Assembly (NCBI GenBank): GCA_004352715.1
Contig: SCFE01000094.1
Location: forward strand, 1,389,206-1,453,205
DNA from: Hofstenia miamia
Lineage: Eukaryota > Xenacoelomorpha > Acoela
DNA: 64,000 nt
Direction of reading: 5' to 3'
Both the position numbers and the translations under genes were made by a program. This document shows, piece by piece, positions 11,517 to 23,666 of this stretch; position 1 is the first letter of the stretch; the number at the start of each line of letters is the position of its first letter. Below the pieces are notes generated by a model. That model was not told the DNA's origin and did not search any database. It saw only the letters and a program-made list of their open reading frames with translations.

Positions 11517-13040
11517 AAATAATATATTTGCATAATTTAGGTGACTCATTATAAATGCATGAAAAATTGAATTATTGCACAGGGGGTAATTGCCTTACTA
11601 TCATTGACATATTTCTTATATCAATAGCTAATTTTGGAACTGTAGCATTAATGTGAGATTCAAAATTTAGTTTCAAGTCAAAAAGAACCTTAGCATTATT
11701 AAGATTAAGAGTTAAATCTAAAACGTTGTAGTTATATTTAGTGGGCTGCAAAATACAAAATTCAGTTTTACCTTCATTTATGATCAACCTATGCATTCTG
11801 AAATATGTGCACAATTTGTTGCAATTTGATGCTATTGATTCAATTGCCACATTCATGGATTTATTATCATTGAATATGCAGGTATCATTGGCGTATTGAA
11901 TTAAATTACAATCAGTTGTTGTGTGCATTTTGTTTACATATATACTGAAAAGAAGGGGACCTAGAATTGTTCCTGAGGAACACCATTGTTAACAGGCAGC
12001 CCATTTGAAAAAACATCGCTTATCTTTACTCTCTGAAACCTATCCCTTAAATAACTAGTTATCATTTCTGCTTTTAGTAGAAAAACCCATATAGGATAAT
12101 TTTGTTATTAGTATGCTATGATTAATCAAATCAAAAACTTTAGAAAGATCTAGGCAAGCAATAGCTACAAACTTTTTTGCGTCCAGTGACGATCTTCAGT
12201 TTTCTGTGGCTCTTAGAAAAGGCATCAGTGGCTGAGAAATTTTTTGAAAAACCAAATTGAGTATTTGACAGTAGGTTGTACTTATTTAGGTATTCAGTTA
12301 TTTGATCGTGCAATAAACTTTCAAATACTTTGCTTAATGGAGATAGAAACTGGTGATAGAAACTGGTCAATAATTCTGGGCAACTGATGGATCATTTTTT
12401 TTAAAAGTAGGAGTAACATGGGCAAGTTTTAAATAATCCGGAAAATAATTATTTTTTATGCCTTCATTAAAAATAAAATTTAAGTGATTGGCAATTATAT
12501 CTGCAGTGATTTTAAGTGCCCATGAAGGAATGTTAGAAGGCCCACTTGATTTGTTGGGCTTAAGTTTATGAATTGCTTTTAAGGATTCAAAACTTGTTGT
12601 AAAACGGAAAGAAAATTCGGAATTAATAACTTAAACTGATTTACTTTTAAACTTAACAATTGGACCATTATATTTTCCTAGATTAATAAAAGTCTGGCTT
12701 AATTTGTTAGAAATTTTGTAGGCATCTGTAAGGATTTTTCCATTTTTATTTTTGATAGCATCAATACAGTTTAATTTAGATTTCTTGCTATTACTGATCT
12801 CATGAATTAGCTTCCACTTTGACTTTTGATTAGGTAGTTGGGCGTATTCATTTCTAATGTATTCATTATAGGCCTTGCGATTTTCAATGTTGCAGAAATT
12901 TCTAGCCTTTTTATATGCAACAACATTATGAGTTTTAGAACTTTTATATATTCTATATGCTGTATTTTTTTCACGAATCAGTGCTTTACAAAAGTCATTT
13001 ATGTACAGATATGTTTGCATTACTATTGGAATTTGACTTA
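11244..13040 (-). pseudogene. LINE reverse transcriptase, broken
   Basis: RT of the CR1-like LINE. From the N-terminal side: RT linker at 13020-12631 (KKARNFCNIENRKAYNEYI), finger region at 12370-12140, motif A near 12150 (LDLSKVFDLINH), motif B near 11960, motif C at 11880-11900 reading YANDTCIF, then thumb at 11928-11572. The first aspartate of the catalytic YADD is asparagine, which by itself should abolish activity. At least three frameshifts separate these blocks. The domain order is normal, unlike the chimera at 6300-8048. Confidence 0.85.
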
Positions 13041-13104
13041 ATCATAATTCTCCTCTCTGGGCAAAATTTATTGAGATAAAATTCAAAAATTTCTGAAAAA
13101 TGCA

Positions 13105-13925
13105 TCAAGTTGAGTCTGAGGCAGTATACACTGGAAGCCAGTTTTCTAAGGAAAGTGCCAATTTAAAATTGTTTATATTTTCAGTAGACTTTTCACGAGT
13201 TTTTATCCACTTCATGGCATTATTCAAAGATGATTCAAATTTGGAAAATTCAATGGATGTAATGTGGTGGTCAGAAAAAGGGCATTCAGATGAATAAAAA
13301 TTATAAGATGCACTATTTCTTTCAGTACGCACAATGTAATCAATTAGCATGGTACTTGATGATGTGATTCTAGTTGGCAATTTTGCATTAGTTAACTTTA
13401 AATTTAAAAGTAGGTCAATTTTGTACTTTTCTATAGTACTGAAATAATTTAGGTTCCAGTCCCCAAGCAGCATTAAATCTTTATTTTCAGAACAAGCCAA
13501 AGATAATTCCTCTTCTAATTGCTCAATAAACAAATTAGAGAATTCCTTGTTTGGACAATATGATACATTTAGCAACTGCCTTTTAAATTGAGAATTTCTT
13601 ATTGGATTATTTATTTCTACCCAAAGACTTTCAAAATTTGATGATAGATTACTCCTAATATCATTGTGCAATTTTGGATTAAATGACTTTGGTACTAGAA
13701 AGAGAACTCCCCCACCTTTTGTTTTACCAAGTGGATTCTTAGATAATCTGTCTGAATACAGTATATGCATTGTTTTTAAAAGACCATATGTTAACAGGAT
13801 CATGACTTTTTAGCCAAGTCTCAGAATTGCTGGTATTACATCATTTTTAAAACTTGAAATCAATTGCTTAAATTCTAAATTTTTGCTGCTAAGATTCTGA
13901 AAGTTCAAATGTACATAGTTAATAG
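13105..13925 (-). pseudogene. LINE apurinic-type endonuclease
   Basis: Minus strand. The start lies near 13925 (NYVHLNFQNLSSKN, then an ETWLKSHD block with the metal-binding glutamate) and continues after a frameshift in the 232-codon frame at 13803-13105. That frame has GGGVLFLV, SLWVEI, NVSYCPN, LLGDWNLN and CPFSDHH, which carry the usual N, D and H positions. It belongs to the CR1-like LINE and would nick target DNA to prime reverse transcription. Confidence 0.85.
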
Positions 13926-14292
13926 AATTTGTCATTTTATTCAGCTTTTGAAAATAAGATTCGAAAGTTAAAATCAGGCCTGGATTTGTTTCAATACCAT
14001 ATACAGCTAATAAGATGTAACATATAATAGTTGTTATTAATTTCTTTTAATGCTGATAAGAATGAAAGTGTGATTGATAGAAACAAAATTTTTACTTTTA
14101 CTATGAATAGATGACTTATAAACATGAAAATAGAAGGGCGTTGGCAATTGTAAATTGGTTTTGCAAATGTTAAGAGTAGAAATGAGATATATAACAGCAA
14201 ATAAAGAGATTTTTGTTGTGAAAATATATCTGAATTTAGGGTTATTGTAAGTTGTCCATAGCCTGGGCATTTGGAAACAAATATATAGTAAT

Positions 14293-15306
14293 TCACAAGA
14301 CATAGTTAACACTTAAGAAGTTTCTTAACTGCTGGATTAGATCATGTGCAGTGTTAATTGATGAGGGGGCGACGACTTCTGAGTAAGTGCAATGATAAGG
14401 TACTGTGGTGCCCTGTTGTGTGAAAAGCAGCTGATTTAACACTGATTGATTACTATCGTGATAATGATCCAGCATGCTGGGCTTAATTGCCTGGTAACAT
14501 TGCATGTGGTTAACTAAGTGTGGTTCTTCAAAGCAGGACTTGATTGCTCCAGCAAGTTTTGCATATCCACATATAGAAAAATGTATGCCATTCCATGTAA
14601 AAAAATCAGAATTTGGGTGATTTCCTAAATTAAAAGTATTAGAAATTTTAAAAACTGTGTAATTTAATAATTTATAATTTTGGTGAAAGAAAATGTTGAG
14701 TTCTTCAGCTTTTTTGGTGAGGGTGTGACTATTTGGAAATGGTGCAGCTTCCCTGACGTGGATCTTAGTGTATCTGAATTTTTTACTAACATGCTTAATT
14801 AAATTTGAAAACTTATCCTTAATGTCAGTAATGTTTTGCATTATGTCATTTCGTCTGAATGTGATGAGGATGTTCTTAATTTTGTCATTGGGCATATAAT
14901 GTTGTAGTGCATGGGAAATGTCATCCATTGTTGCTCAAGGATAAGAGTGTACAGTGACAGTGTGTCCTTTGATCAAGTGCTTTGAATGCAGATGTTGATA
15001 AATTGACGTCCCTATGATGAGAAAATCAGTGCCTTCTTTTAGCTTCTTTGGTTGGAATCTCACAGTGTTTTTGGAATGATTCATGTCTTTAGGTGTTGAG
15101 TTTTCTGTTGATGGTGTTTGCATTTGTGTGTTGGAAATATTTGGAGTGATCTGTGTTTGCTTATCATTGGTGATTGCAACTTCAGTGTAGCAGGCTTCAG
15201 AGAATTTAGATAGGAGTAGGTGAAATGTACAGAGTTCTTCTTTTGTTAAAGCATTGAATGGTGCTAATAACTTTGTGTGGGATAATTGTGTTAGCAAAGC
15301 ATCCAT
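14293..15306 (-). pseudogene. LINE ORF1 with SGNH/GDSL esterase domain
   Basis: Two abutting minus-strand frames, 15306-14935 and 14928-14293, form one ORF1 with a break near 14930. The first holds a charged, threonine-rich N-terminus and the esterase block I (FLIIGTSIYQH). The second holds block III reading RRND where GRND is usual, and block V DFFTWNGIHFSICGYAKLA with an Asp-x-x-His-like spacing. CR1-like LINEs carry such an esterase in ORF1; its exact role in transposition is not settled. Confidence 0.8.
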
Positions 15307-15346
15307 GGATGCTGTGGAGGTAATTGATCTCAGTAAAGCTTTCTCA

Positions 15347-15850
15347 TCAGAACTGACTGCTCATGATGAAATCATTATGTGTTATTGTATGATTTACTCT
15401 GGAATTTAAGACACCAACAATTTGTTGACGTTTATCTATATATTTGTAACACCCCCTAAACTGTAGATACTTGAAAAGAATTTCTTTCAAACTCCTTATC
15501 ACTCTTTCCACACACATTGCTTTCATGTTTGAATTTGTGCTATACATGTTATATTATTTCTATTGCAGAAATTGTAAAAAATGTCCTTTAAATTCAGTTC
15601 TTCTATCAACCCAAATGTCTTTCACATTATGCCAATTATCAAATTTTTTAAAAGCAGACAACACATGACTAGCAGTTTTATTATACAATGGTTGTACACA
15701 AAATTTTTTTGACAAAATATCATAACAAACAAGCAAGTACTTTATCCCTCTATTGTATGATGCTAGACTTTCAACAACCATAGACTTTCAAATCCATAGT
15801 CCATATTTCATCAATTCCAAATGCAATAACAGTAGTTAAGGATGAGGAGA
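15347..15850 (-). pseudogene. Maverick/Polinton integrase, catalytic core
   Basis: Retrovirus-type DDE integrase of a Polinton on the minus strand. Near 15840 the frame reads DEIWTMDL (first catalytic Asp). The 15781-15560 frame has YNRGIKYLLVCYDILSKKF and DIWVDRRTEF (second Asp). The 15547-15347 frame has STNSNMKAMCVERVIRSLK (catalytic Glu in VER) and ends in VNHTITHNDF. The three parts are in different frames. The C-terminal domain is displaced to 10240-10475 by a LINE. The normal job is to join element ends to target DNA. Confidence 0.85.
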
Positions 15851-17450
15851 GGTGGTTCCAATGTGACACCTATGACTATTTGCCATGTAGAAATGAAGCT
15901 ATTCTATTGGACGCCATCTAGTGACAAAATATTTTGACATAGTTAAATTAAACATATTAATTTTTTGATGAAGTTTTATTTTTGATTGATAGGAATTTGG
16001 CAAAGTGATATAATTGAAAACAATAAATATTTGACAATATTAAATTGAGCATAATAATTTATTGACAAAGTTTTTATTTTTGATCACTATGATTTGGGCA
16101 AAGTGCTATAATTGATGACAAGAAATGTTTGACAAAGTTAAAATTAATTTTTGAAGAAGTTTTCATTTTTTAGGCAAAATGACGTATTTGCTTCTGTTAA
16201 TATAGTTATGACATATTCATTGTAACAATGTTTTTAATTATGCAACACTGTATTATGGAAAATAATTCATAGATGTAAAAGCTAAACTTGAGTATAACAT
16301 TTTATATTTTGTATAGATGTATATTTCAACATACATTAATATTAATCAAAGATATAGTATGCAAAGGATGGAATACTTGTATAAGACAAGACAAAAATGT
16401 AATTTATTCTACACTTTGCTTATAATGACCATATATACCTTACTATTAAATTTGTATATTGTGTTAGTTTATCATCATTGTTGGGATGAGAATGCTGTAG
16501 GAAACAAATGCAATGTGTATTTGCACATTATGAATTTCACATTGTTGTATCTAAAGAATGATTAATAAGTGAAATGAGGTGATAGATCACAGTATACAAC
16601 ACATGAAAATTAAAAGCTTAAATAAATTCAATTAAAAATGTGTATTAAAAAACTAATGATGTTTCTATTTATGATAAAGTATGTAATTAATTTAACTTCA
16701 GACTGCAAATTCACAGCAATTCATTAAAATAAAATCGATTATGTTTTAAAAGAAATACCTGTAAAACTAACAAGAGATAATATTGCAAAAAAGCATTAAG
16801 AATCAAAACAATATCTGAGATTTAATTATAAAAATAGCTTACCAAAAGGTTTGAAATCTTTATGGGTAGTTCTTTCATCAATGTGAAATTCCATTACACA
16901 GACTGTGTAGAAAAGTTGCATACTTTTATAATGTCAACATAGTTTATCAATATGCCATTGTTCAACTGTCAGAATGTAACAAATTATAAAATGGTATAGC
17001 CATGTAAAATTCCATTATGCTGCTGTGTGTACAAAGTTGCACCTCTCTACAGACAATTGTTAACATTGTGTAATTTGTTATCTATTGTTCAAGTGTCAAA
17101 AATGTATCAAATCATAAAGATTGTTATTGTCTTAACATGAAATCCAAATCACTTTAACAATTAAATAAAACACTTTCAAATCATATAAAACAAGAATTTT
17201 TAAGAAGTTTGAAAACAATCCCAATTTATACAGTTATGTAAATGAAAGATGCTATAAAACTACAATGTTAATAAAGTAAAATAATTTATCAATCTTATTT
17301 AAACATTTGTTATTAAATTTTACTGAATAGAACAAGTATGTAAAATAAGTATGTAAACTAAATTACTGTGGTATTTCCAATGTCATGTATGTTAATAAAA
17401 AATAAGTATGTAAACTAAATTAGGCCACGTAAATAAGCAAGTAAAGAAAT
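15851..17450. other. Polinton interior without recognised genes
   Basis: This lies between integrase and ATPase. The sequence is AT-rich with a local run of related segments near 15940-16170 (TTGACAAAGTT-like repeats). An 82-codon plus-strand frame at 16317-16565 is hydrophobic but unrecognised. No DNA polymerase B or protease sequence was identified here. Confidence 0.5.
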
Positions 17451-17453
17451 TGG

Positions 17454-17850
17454 TTATATTTTAAACAATAGACTACAAACAAAAGTTTTTATTTTTGCAA
17501 TCAACACAATCCCGCAATTTAACTGTCTCCCTGCTATAACAAGGTTAGCAAATGCCTCAGATTCTAGCACAGTTTCACCCATATCATCAAATATTATTAA
17601 TGAATTTTGAACACTGTTTTCACTTACTAAACTTTCAGAAAATTCCTTGAAAAATTCAACATGCTTCATTTTTCTTTAAATTTGCTATAAATATTAGTTT
17701 GGAAGTGACGAAAAAAACAATTGCTTTGGAATATCTGTCAAAATAATCTTTATCAATTAATTTACCAAGTAAGATTGCTTTTCCTGAATTTGATGGACCA
17801 CTGAAAATTAAAAACGTCTGCTTGTTTCACAAAGGAACAACATTGAACAT
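17454..17850 (-). pseudogene. Maverick/Polinton DNA-packaging ATPase (FtsK/A32-like), broken
   Basis: The minus strand near 17830-17770 has the P-loop FLIFSGPSNSGKAILLGK (Walker A, with Ala where Thr/Ser is usual). The 17669-17454 frame has NSLIIFDDMGE (Walker B) followed by AFANLVIAGRQLNCGIVLI, the usual sensor region. The two parts are in different frames, and a stop lies just before the P-loop segment. This ATPase family drives genome packaging in Polintons and related viruses. The protein is shorter than the usual 200-250 residues, so the ends are lost. Confidence 0.8.
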
Positions 17851-17889
17851 GGCCATGGTTTCTTTATAATGAGAATACAAAAAAGTTTA

Positions 17890-18860
17890 AATTAACTTAT
17901 ATATTTTTTAAAAGCCAAACATTTTGTTTCAAATATTCGCATTTCTTCCCAGTGTTATATATTTCATTTTATGTTTATTGCATTATTATTTTGCCTTCCT
18001 GAGTGTTTTTTATTACCCACACAATAGTAAATAGGAAATATTTTCAAGTATGCAGATTTTTATTTCATGATAGTGTGCATGTTTTACAATTATTGCATTA
18101 AGGAGGTGTTATTTTTAGCAGATGGAATTAAAGTGGTGTATTCTATTTGAGAAATGGTGAGTCAACCCGTCATACATTACAGAGAGAAAAGTTTTTGACG
18201 TATGGAATTAGCATTGCATTTCACTTTGCATCATAACGTAAAAATGCTTAGTGGGAATTGACATCTTGACAGCTTGGAGTGGATAATGGTTTTTGGATCC
18301 ATCAAATCTGCCTCGAAGTTACTATAACAACTGAGCAAATTGGACTAGCAAATTCATCTCCACAAAGAAAAAAATGGGTATGTTATATACTTTTAAACAA
18401 TTTTATATGTGGTATTGTTTTATTTGGTTATACACATTGAAGTAATATTTCACTTCACAGCATGACATGTTTTTTTGGTATAAACGAATGTATGCATTAA
18501 TGTTGTATCCAGCTATATTAGTTGATGTATTATCTCTTTACATCATGCACAGTTAAGCTAAATTATATATATTTTTGGTTTACGGGTCTATTTACATTTA
18601 GTATTTGTTTTTGCTACATACGCACTTTTTGATTAAAACTAAATTATGAATGTTGAATTATTAAAACTCAAATTGCTTTAATTGCTTTTGTGTAATTGCT
18701 GCAATTGACTGAATAGAATTATTTGGATGTAATAATTTTCTTAACTAACAATGCAAATTACAAATGTTGAATTATTAAAACTCAAATTCTTTGTAGACAT
18801 TTTGCTTTTGAAATTAATGTGTATCTCACTACACATATTTTCAAGTTTATATGTTTAGAA
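17890..18860. repeat. Polinton sub-terminal region, shared with 1-2450
   Basis: Blocks at 17890-18300 and 18400-18860 match 90-450 and 2100-2480 in the same orientation. The middle of the other copy (about 500-1960) is absent here. No gene was recognised. Confidence 0.6.
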
Positions 18861-18864
18861 CAAA

Positions 18865-19885
18865 GGCAGTGCATATCATGGAATTGTGACTAATTTGCAA
18901 TCATGTACACTCTCAAAAATGTGTATAAATCATAAAGAAATGAAGAAAAGAAGAATGCTGTGTAAAAGTCGATAAAAACAAATAAAGCTGAAAAAGATGT
19001 GAAAGTCGAGAAAAGATGCCTAAGTCTACAAATGTATGCAACCCAAAAAATCCATGTAATCTATACAGCCATGTAAAGTCATAAAAACAAATAAAGCTGA
19101 AAAGGATGTGTAAGTCAAGAAAAGATGTATCAGTCTACAAACATGTACAACCCGAAAAATGGCGTGCAAGTCGATAAAAGAAGTAAGTCTCCAACATGTA
19201 CAGTTATGAAAAAATCAGTATACACCAAAAAGAAATGAAGAGAAAGAAGATCACTGTGTAAAACTAATATAATAATATTGTATATTGAAATGCATGCATT
19301 TATAAAATATATTAATAACTTCAAATGTATATTTTTAGGAAACAAAGTTATGCCTTTATGCATTAAACCATGTTTACTTTTTCCAAGGATGTAGTTTGTT
19401 TTTATTGTGTATCACACGTGTAATGAAATATTTCTCGTTTTTCTGTATTTGAATATTATCAAAACAAATGGAACTTTTACAATGGAAAAATCGTGTATAT
19501 TAACAAAAACGAAGGGTTAACGAGTTAAACACTGTACATGTAAGTATTTGAAATTATAGAAAATATTCATTGGTTGGAAAAAACATGATACAATAATCTG
19601 TGATAGCAGTTTGTATTGACGCTGCATTGTGTAGTCTTTACATTTAATCGAAAAACATACAATGAAGTTATTCAGTATATCAAAACATGCTGTGAATGGA
19701 AACTAAATTGACCCCCACATGTATATGAATCATTGAAACTAAATTGGTGTGTAATTGTCATGAATCAATAATTAAAATCCATTAGCAATAATCTTAGAAA
19801 ACCCATCAGTAGTACTGTCAAATAACCTATTAGCAGTAATATCAAGTAGGTGACTCACTAACATTTGCAAACACTCCCTTGATAT
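18865..19885. repeat. Right inverted terminal repeat of the Maverick/Polinton
   Basis: Reverse complement of 8055-9135 and same-strand match to 2450-3363. The inner part contains short repeated segments around 18950-19200 (AAAAGATGT-type blocks). The open frame at 19130-19363 falls inside this repeat and is probably not a gene. Similarity to the left side continues past 19885. Confidence 0.8.
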
Positions 19886-19904
19886 TTACCACCTAACACG
19901 TGAC

Positions 19905-20962
19905 ATGACGTCACAACACCTCGACCAATCAGAATCAAATTTGCGTCCTTTTCTCGCAGCCCTAACTACTTAAATGGATACTTAAGGAAACTGCACACTT
20001 AATTAACATTCCCCTTAACTACATTTTTAATGAATGCATTAAATCCAAAACATTCCCAGACTGCTTAAAAAAAGATTGTTACTCCGCGTTACAAAAAATG
20101 ATGAAATGTGCTCACTCAATTATTGCCTATTTCAATCACAACACCAATAAGAAAAGTTTTGAAAGATTATTAATCAAATGTTCGAGCATATTAAAAAACA
20201 GTCTGCTTTTTGCAACACAATTTGCATTTAGAAGAGGTTTTTCAATGAATGATGTTCTTATCCAGGCAACAGAAAACTGAAGAATTTCATTGGATGATCA
20301 ACAATATATTGCTATTGCATGCTTAAATCTCTCTAAGGCATTTGATTCAATCAACCATAACATACTAATCAAAAACTAAAAGGTATTGGTTTGTCCCTTG
20401 ATAGTAATAGTTTAATCGCGAATTTTTTAAGTAATAGGAAACAATGAGTTAAAATCAACTCAGTACTTTCAGACTGGCTATATATTGAAAAAGGAGTTCT
20501 GCAAGGAAACATTCTTGGACCTCTTTAGTTTAATATCTATGTCAATGATATGAACTTTTATACTAATTGTAATCTTACACAATGCACAGATGATCCTTGT
20601 ATATTCTTCACCAACAAGTCATTAGATATTAAACATCAATGTATCACAATTTGAGGGCAAATAAACTTGTGAAAGATCATGACGTCAAAATTCATTCATA
20701 TCCCGAAGCTAAAATCAAGGAAATTTTAAATATAATTTATCAATACCCATAAAGGAACAATATAAAGAAGGTCATGATCACTGCTTGAAGAAACGACCTC
20801 ATGCAATCAAACAAAAATTTTACACCACTTTTCGAAAAATTGATTACTGCCACGCCATTCCTTTTGAAACGCAGAAATTACATTGGGCGAACTCGCACCA
20901 ATCTCATATATTAAAACGTTCAATAAAATGTCATCTGAAGTCAATGTAATATTACATCAAAA
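19905..20962 (+). pseudogene. CR1-like RT/ORF1 chimera, mirror copy
   Basis: Plus-strand copy of the chimera at 5857-8048. RT finger sequence ends in RRGFSMNDVLIQATEN (20098-20280) and is followed by the same stop, motif A (LSKAFDSINH near 20330), motif B and a TDDPCIFF motif C. From about 20660 ORF1 esterase sequence continues without RT thumb. Similarity to the left copy ends near 20962. The shared junction and stop show common descent, and its placement makes the Polinton ends part of a longer imperfect palindrome. Confidence 0.8.
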
Positions 20963-21653
20963 TGTTCCTAGTTCTCTTATAGCAGTTAAAATTTACCAAA
21001 ACTTTCTCAGAAACTCCAGGTATAACTAAACTTGGCAATCAAAGTAACAGTTAATAATCTTACTTTAATTAAAATAATGAATACAGAAAAACCTCAAAAT
21101 TGTCTACATCAACAATGCAACATCAATTTAAATGTCCTAAAGACATTCTTCAAAATAATTAATATTACTTTCCCATATAGCAAAAATGACTTTCTTTCAG
21201 AATACATAATTAATAAACAAAATANNNNNNNNNNNNNNNNNNNNNNNNNNNNNNNNNNNNNNNNNNNNNNNNNNNNNNNNNNNNNNNNNNNNNNNNNNNN
21301 NNNNNNNNNNNNNNNNNNNNNNNNNNNNNNNNNNNNNNNNNNNNNNNNNNNNNNNNNNNNNNNNNNNNNNNNNNNNNNNNNNNNNNNNNNNNNNNNNNNN
21401 NNNNNNNNNNNNNNNNNNNNNNNNNNNNNNNNNNNNNNNNNNNNNNNNNNNNNNNNNNNNNNNNNNNNNNNNNNNNNNNNNNNNNNNNNNNNNNNNNNNN
21501 NNNNNNNNNNNNNNNNNNNNNNNNNNNNNNNNNNNNNNNNNNNNNNNNNNNNNNNNNNNNNNNNNNNNNNNNNNNNNNNNNNNNNNNNNNNNNNNNNNNN
21601 NNNNNNNNNNNNAGTCGCAATGACAACACCTTCGACATAAACCTGTCTAGAAA
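20963..21653. other. Unassigned sequence and 388-N gap
   Basis: 20963-21224 shows no recognised coding sequence. 21225-21612 is an N run. 21613-21653 probably belongs to the 3' end of the next LINE. Confidence 0.5.
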
Positions 21654-23285
21654 TTACAACAAAGTAAAGATTTCGTCCATGCGTTCTTGTTTATCTAAAG
21701 TCCCTAGTACACAAGCGGCATTATGTTGAATAATTATCGATGTTATTGATTGATACAGAAGTTCTTTTGCTCTTTTATCGCCAGATATATTTACAAGTTT
21801 GTCTCTAGATCTTTCAAAAAATTTTTCGTCGAAGGCCCGCAATTTCCTTGAGTATCGAAAGCAAGGGGTTGGAACAAGTAGCCGCTGTTGGATATTTCGG
21901 TATACTTTGCAGCTTTGCGTTCCTCGGCCTCTTTGATGTGATTAACGTCCCAACAAATGCGACTAGGCGCTAGTGAATCCACAGCGGTGACGTCCCACAC
22001 AAGAGATTGTCCGCGAGACCAGGGTATTAAGGTCATTCCGTCTGGTCGTTTCCCATCGCTTCGACATAAACCTGGTGGCTCTAAAACAGAATTGTAATCG
22101 GCAGTACCTATTGTGTGTTTAAAAAAATCATTTAGGTGACTATGTCGGCTAAACCTGCCAGCACTCTTCTTGCAAGATAACCCATGGGCACCTAATTCAT
22201 CAACAGGTGTTTCACAATAACAAATGTTTTTCACAAATTTTAGAGCCCGTAAGTAGAGCAAAACTAATTCTAAATTTTAAACCCAGAGATTTTGATGGCA
22301 GTACATTCAACCAGGAACCTTGAAATTTGCCTTTAAAGGCGGTTAATCTTTATTGTATTCGTTGCATCCGGAAATGATGTCACTAAAAATTTGTTCATGT
22401 ACCGGTTCCAGCCAATCCTTTTGAAAAGGTGACTCACAGGGTAGAACAGTTGAGGTCACTTGGTTTTGACATGCAGTTAGGGCTGAATTAGAATAAATGT
22501 CGAAAAGTGTCTTGCCATGCAATATATTGCTTATTAGCTTGAAAGATCCAGTCACAGACGCTAAATAAGCTGAAGGGGCAATATTTACAACGGAGGGGAT
22601 ACCTATTCCACTAAGACGTACGGGTAGCTGTATTTGCATGGAGGCGAGAGGATTTAATCCAATGTTGCATGTCTTTTTCAAACATTCAATTAGACATTGA
22701 TCAAATTTAATTAAGATTTCCTTTTTAAGAAAACAAGGAGTAGTCCTGAAAAAAATAGTTCATCTTAGGCACATGCAAACCATTTTTTAAAAGAAAAAAA
22801 GCATAATGTTTGTCAATTTCTTCCAAATTTTTAGCCATATTAGAGAAAGTATTAAGTTTCTCTAATAAACAAATCTCAACAGCTTTGTCTCCAATTGGTG
22901 CCCCAAGGATAACTAAGTCCTTTATTTCGGTTTCACTTACGCCAGGGCATACTTCGTCGAATTCTTGCATGATTTTTTTCTTTTTCACATTAACAGGTGA
23001 ACCTAAAAAGACAATTTCACACTTGCTAGGGTTAACAGATAGACCAATTTTTTCCGCTTCCGTTTTGAGATAACTGTACGTAGCAATGACTTTCTGATAA
23101 TTGCCTGCAAAGTTGCCGTCATCAAGGTACCAAACGTTTAAATCACAAGAAAAATTTTGTATAATAGGATTTATTATATCCGAAAAAAGAGGAGGACCTT
23201 CAGGATCTCCTAGCTGAGCTCGTAAAATTAAGCAAATAAATACTTTAAAAAACTTTATGATTAATATTAAAAAACTAATTTGCAC
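21654..23285 (-). pseudogene. LINE 3' half: RT palm plus restriction-endonuclease-like domain
   Basis: Minus-strand relic in several frames. 23285-22725 contains RT motif B (QLGDPEGPPLFSDI) and motif C (WYLDDGNFAG), then NPSKCEIVFLG. 22681-22343 holds thumb-like sequence with LPVRLSGIGIPS. 22261-21791 holds a Cys/His cluster (DELGAHGLSCKKSAGR, RHSHLND), then KRPDGMTLIPW and LVWDVTAVDSLAPS, an arrangement fitting a PD-(D/E)XK-like nuclease (Asp, Asp, then Lys in EERKAAKYTE). 21842-21654 is the C-terminal tail ending in DEIFTLL. The same protein type is widespread in marine invertebrates. The RT N-terminus is missing; before motif B the frame turns into intron-like, hydrophobic sequence. Confidence 0.8.
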
Positions 23286-23405
23286 CTTTAATATAAAAAG
23301 CCTAAAATTGCGAGGTTAGAAATTTTACAATCCTGATCACTCTATTAATAGAAACTAACATCGCCATAATCTAAGTTAATTATCATTCTTATATGTAACT
23401 ATTTC

Positions 23406-23666
23406 TTGCTTGTTTTATTTTATTTTGTTTGTATTTTTTTCTTGACGCTTTCAGAATTGTTATCAGTATTTTATTGTTCAAACAACTTCATCAAGATAAT
23501 TAATGAATTACTGCGTTACAATTTAATCAAATTTCCGAGCTTTAATCTCAACATCAGAAAGAGATGTAAAACATCCAATATTTTGAAATATTCATTTATT
23601 AATTGCGCTATCAGCTACTGGAACATCTTTCAAAAGTTATTAAAAATAACAATTATAAGCTTTTAA
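23406..23666 (+). pseudogene. Possible C-terminal scrap of a LINE RT
   Basis: 86-codon plus-strand frame. The second half (FPSFNLNIRKRCKTSNI, then INCAISYWN) resembles the extreme C-terminus of LINE RT proteins, where an aromatic-Trp-Asn motif precedes the stop. Weak, and no upstream RT is attached. Confidence 0.35.

Larger units (their letters stand above)
10564..15310 (-). mobile_element. Near full-length CR1-like LINE, inactive
   Basis: Minus-strand element with ORF1 at 15306-14293, endonuclease at 13925-13105, RT at 13040-11570, RT thumb and C-terminus at 11549-11244, and a 3' UTR ending in AGATA-type repeats at 10564-10577. It is inserted in the Polinton integrase. A 327-bp unit is repeated across the N at 11189 (10862-11188 and 11190-11516), probably an assembly artefact. 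Frameshifts in all ORFs and a mutated RT motif C show it is dead. Related pieces occur at 4380-8048 and 19905-20962. Confidence 0.85.

Noticed and set aside
16317-16565. Plus-strand membrane-protein-like ORF in the Polinton
   Set aside because: AT-rich composition alone gives such Ile/Leu/Tyr-rich frames; no family features and opposite strand to all Polinton genes.
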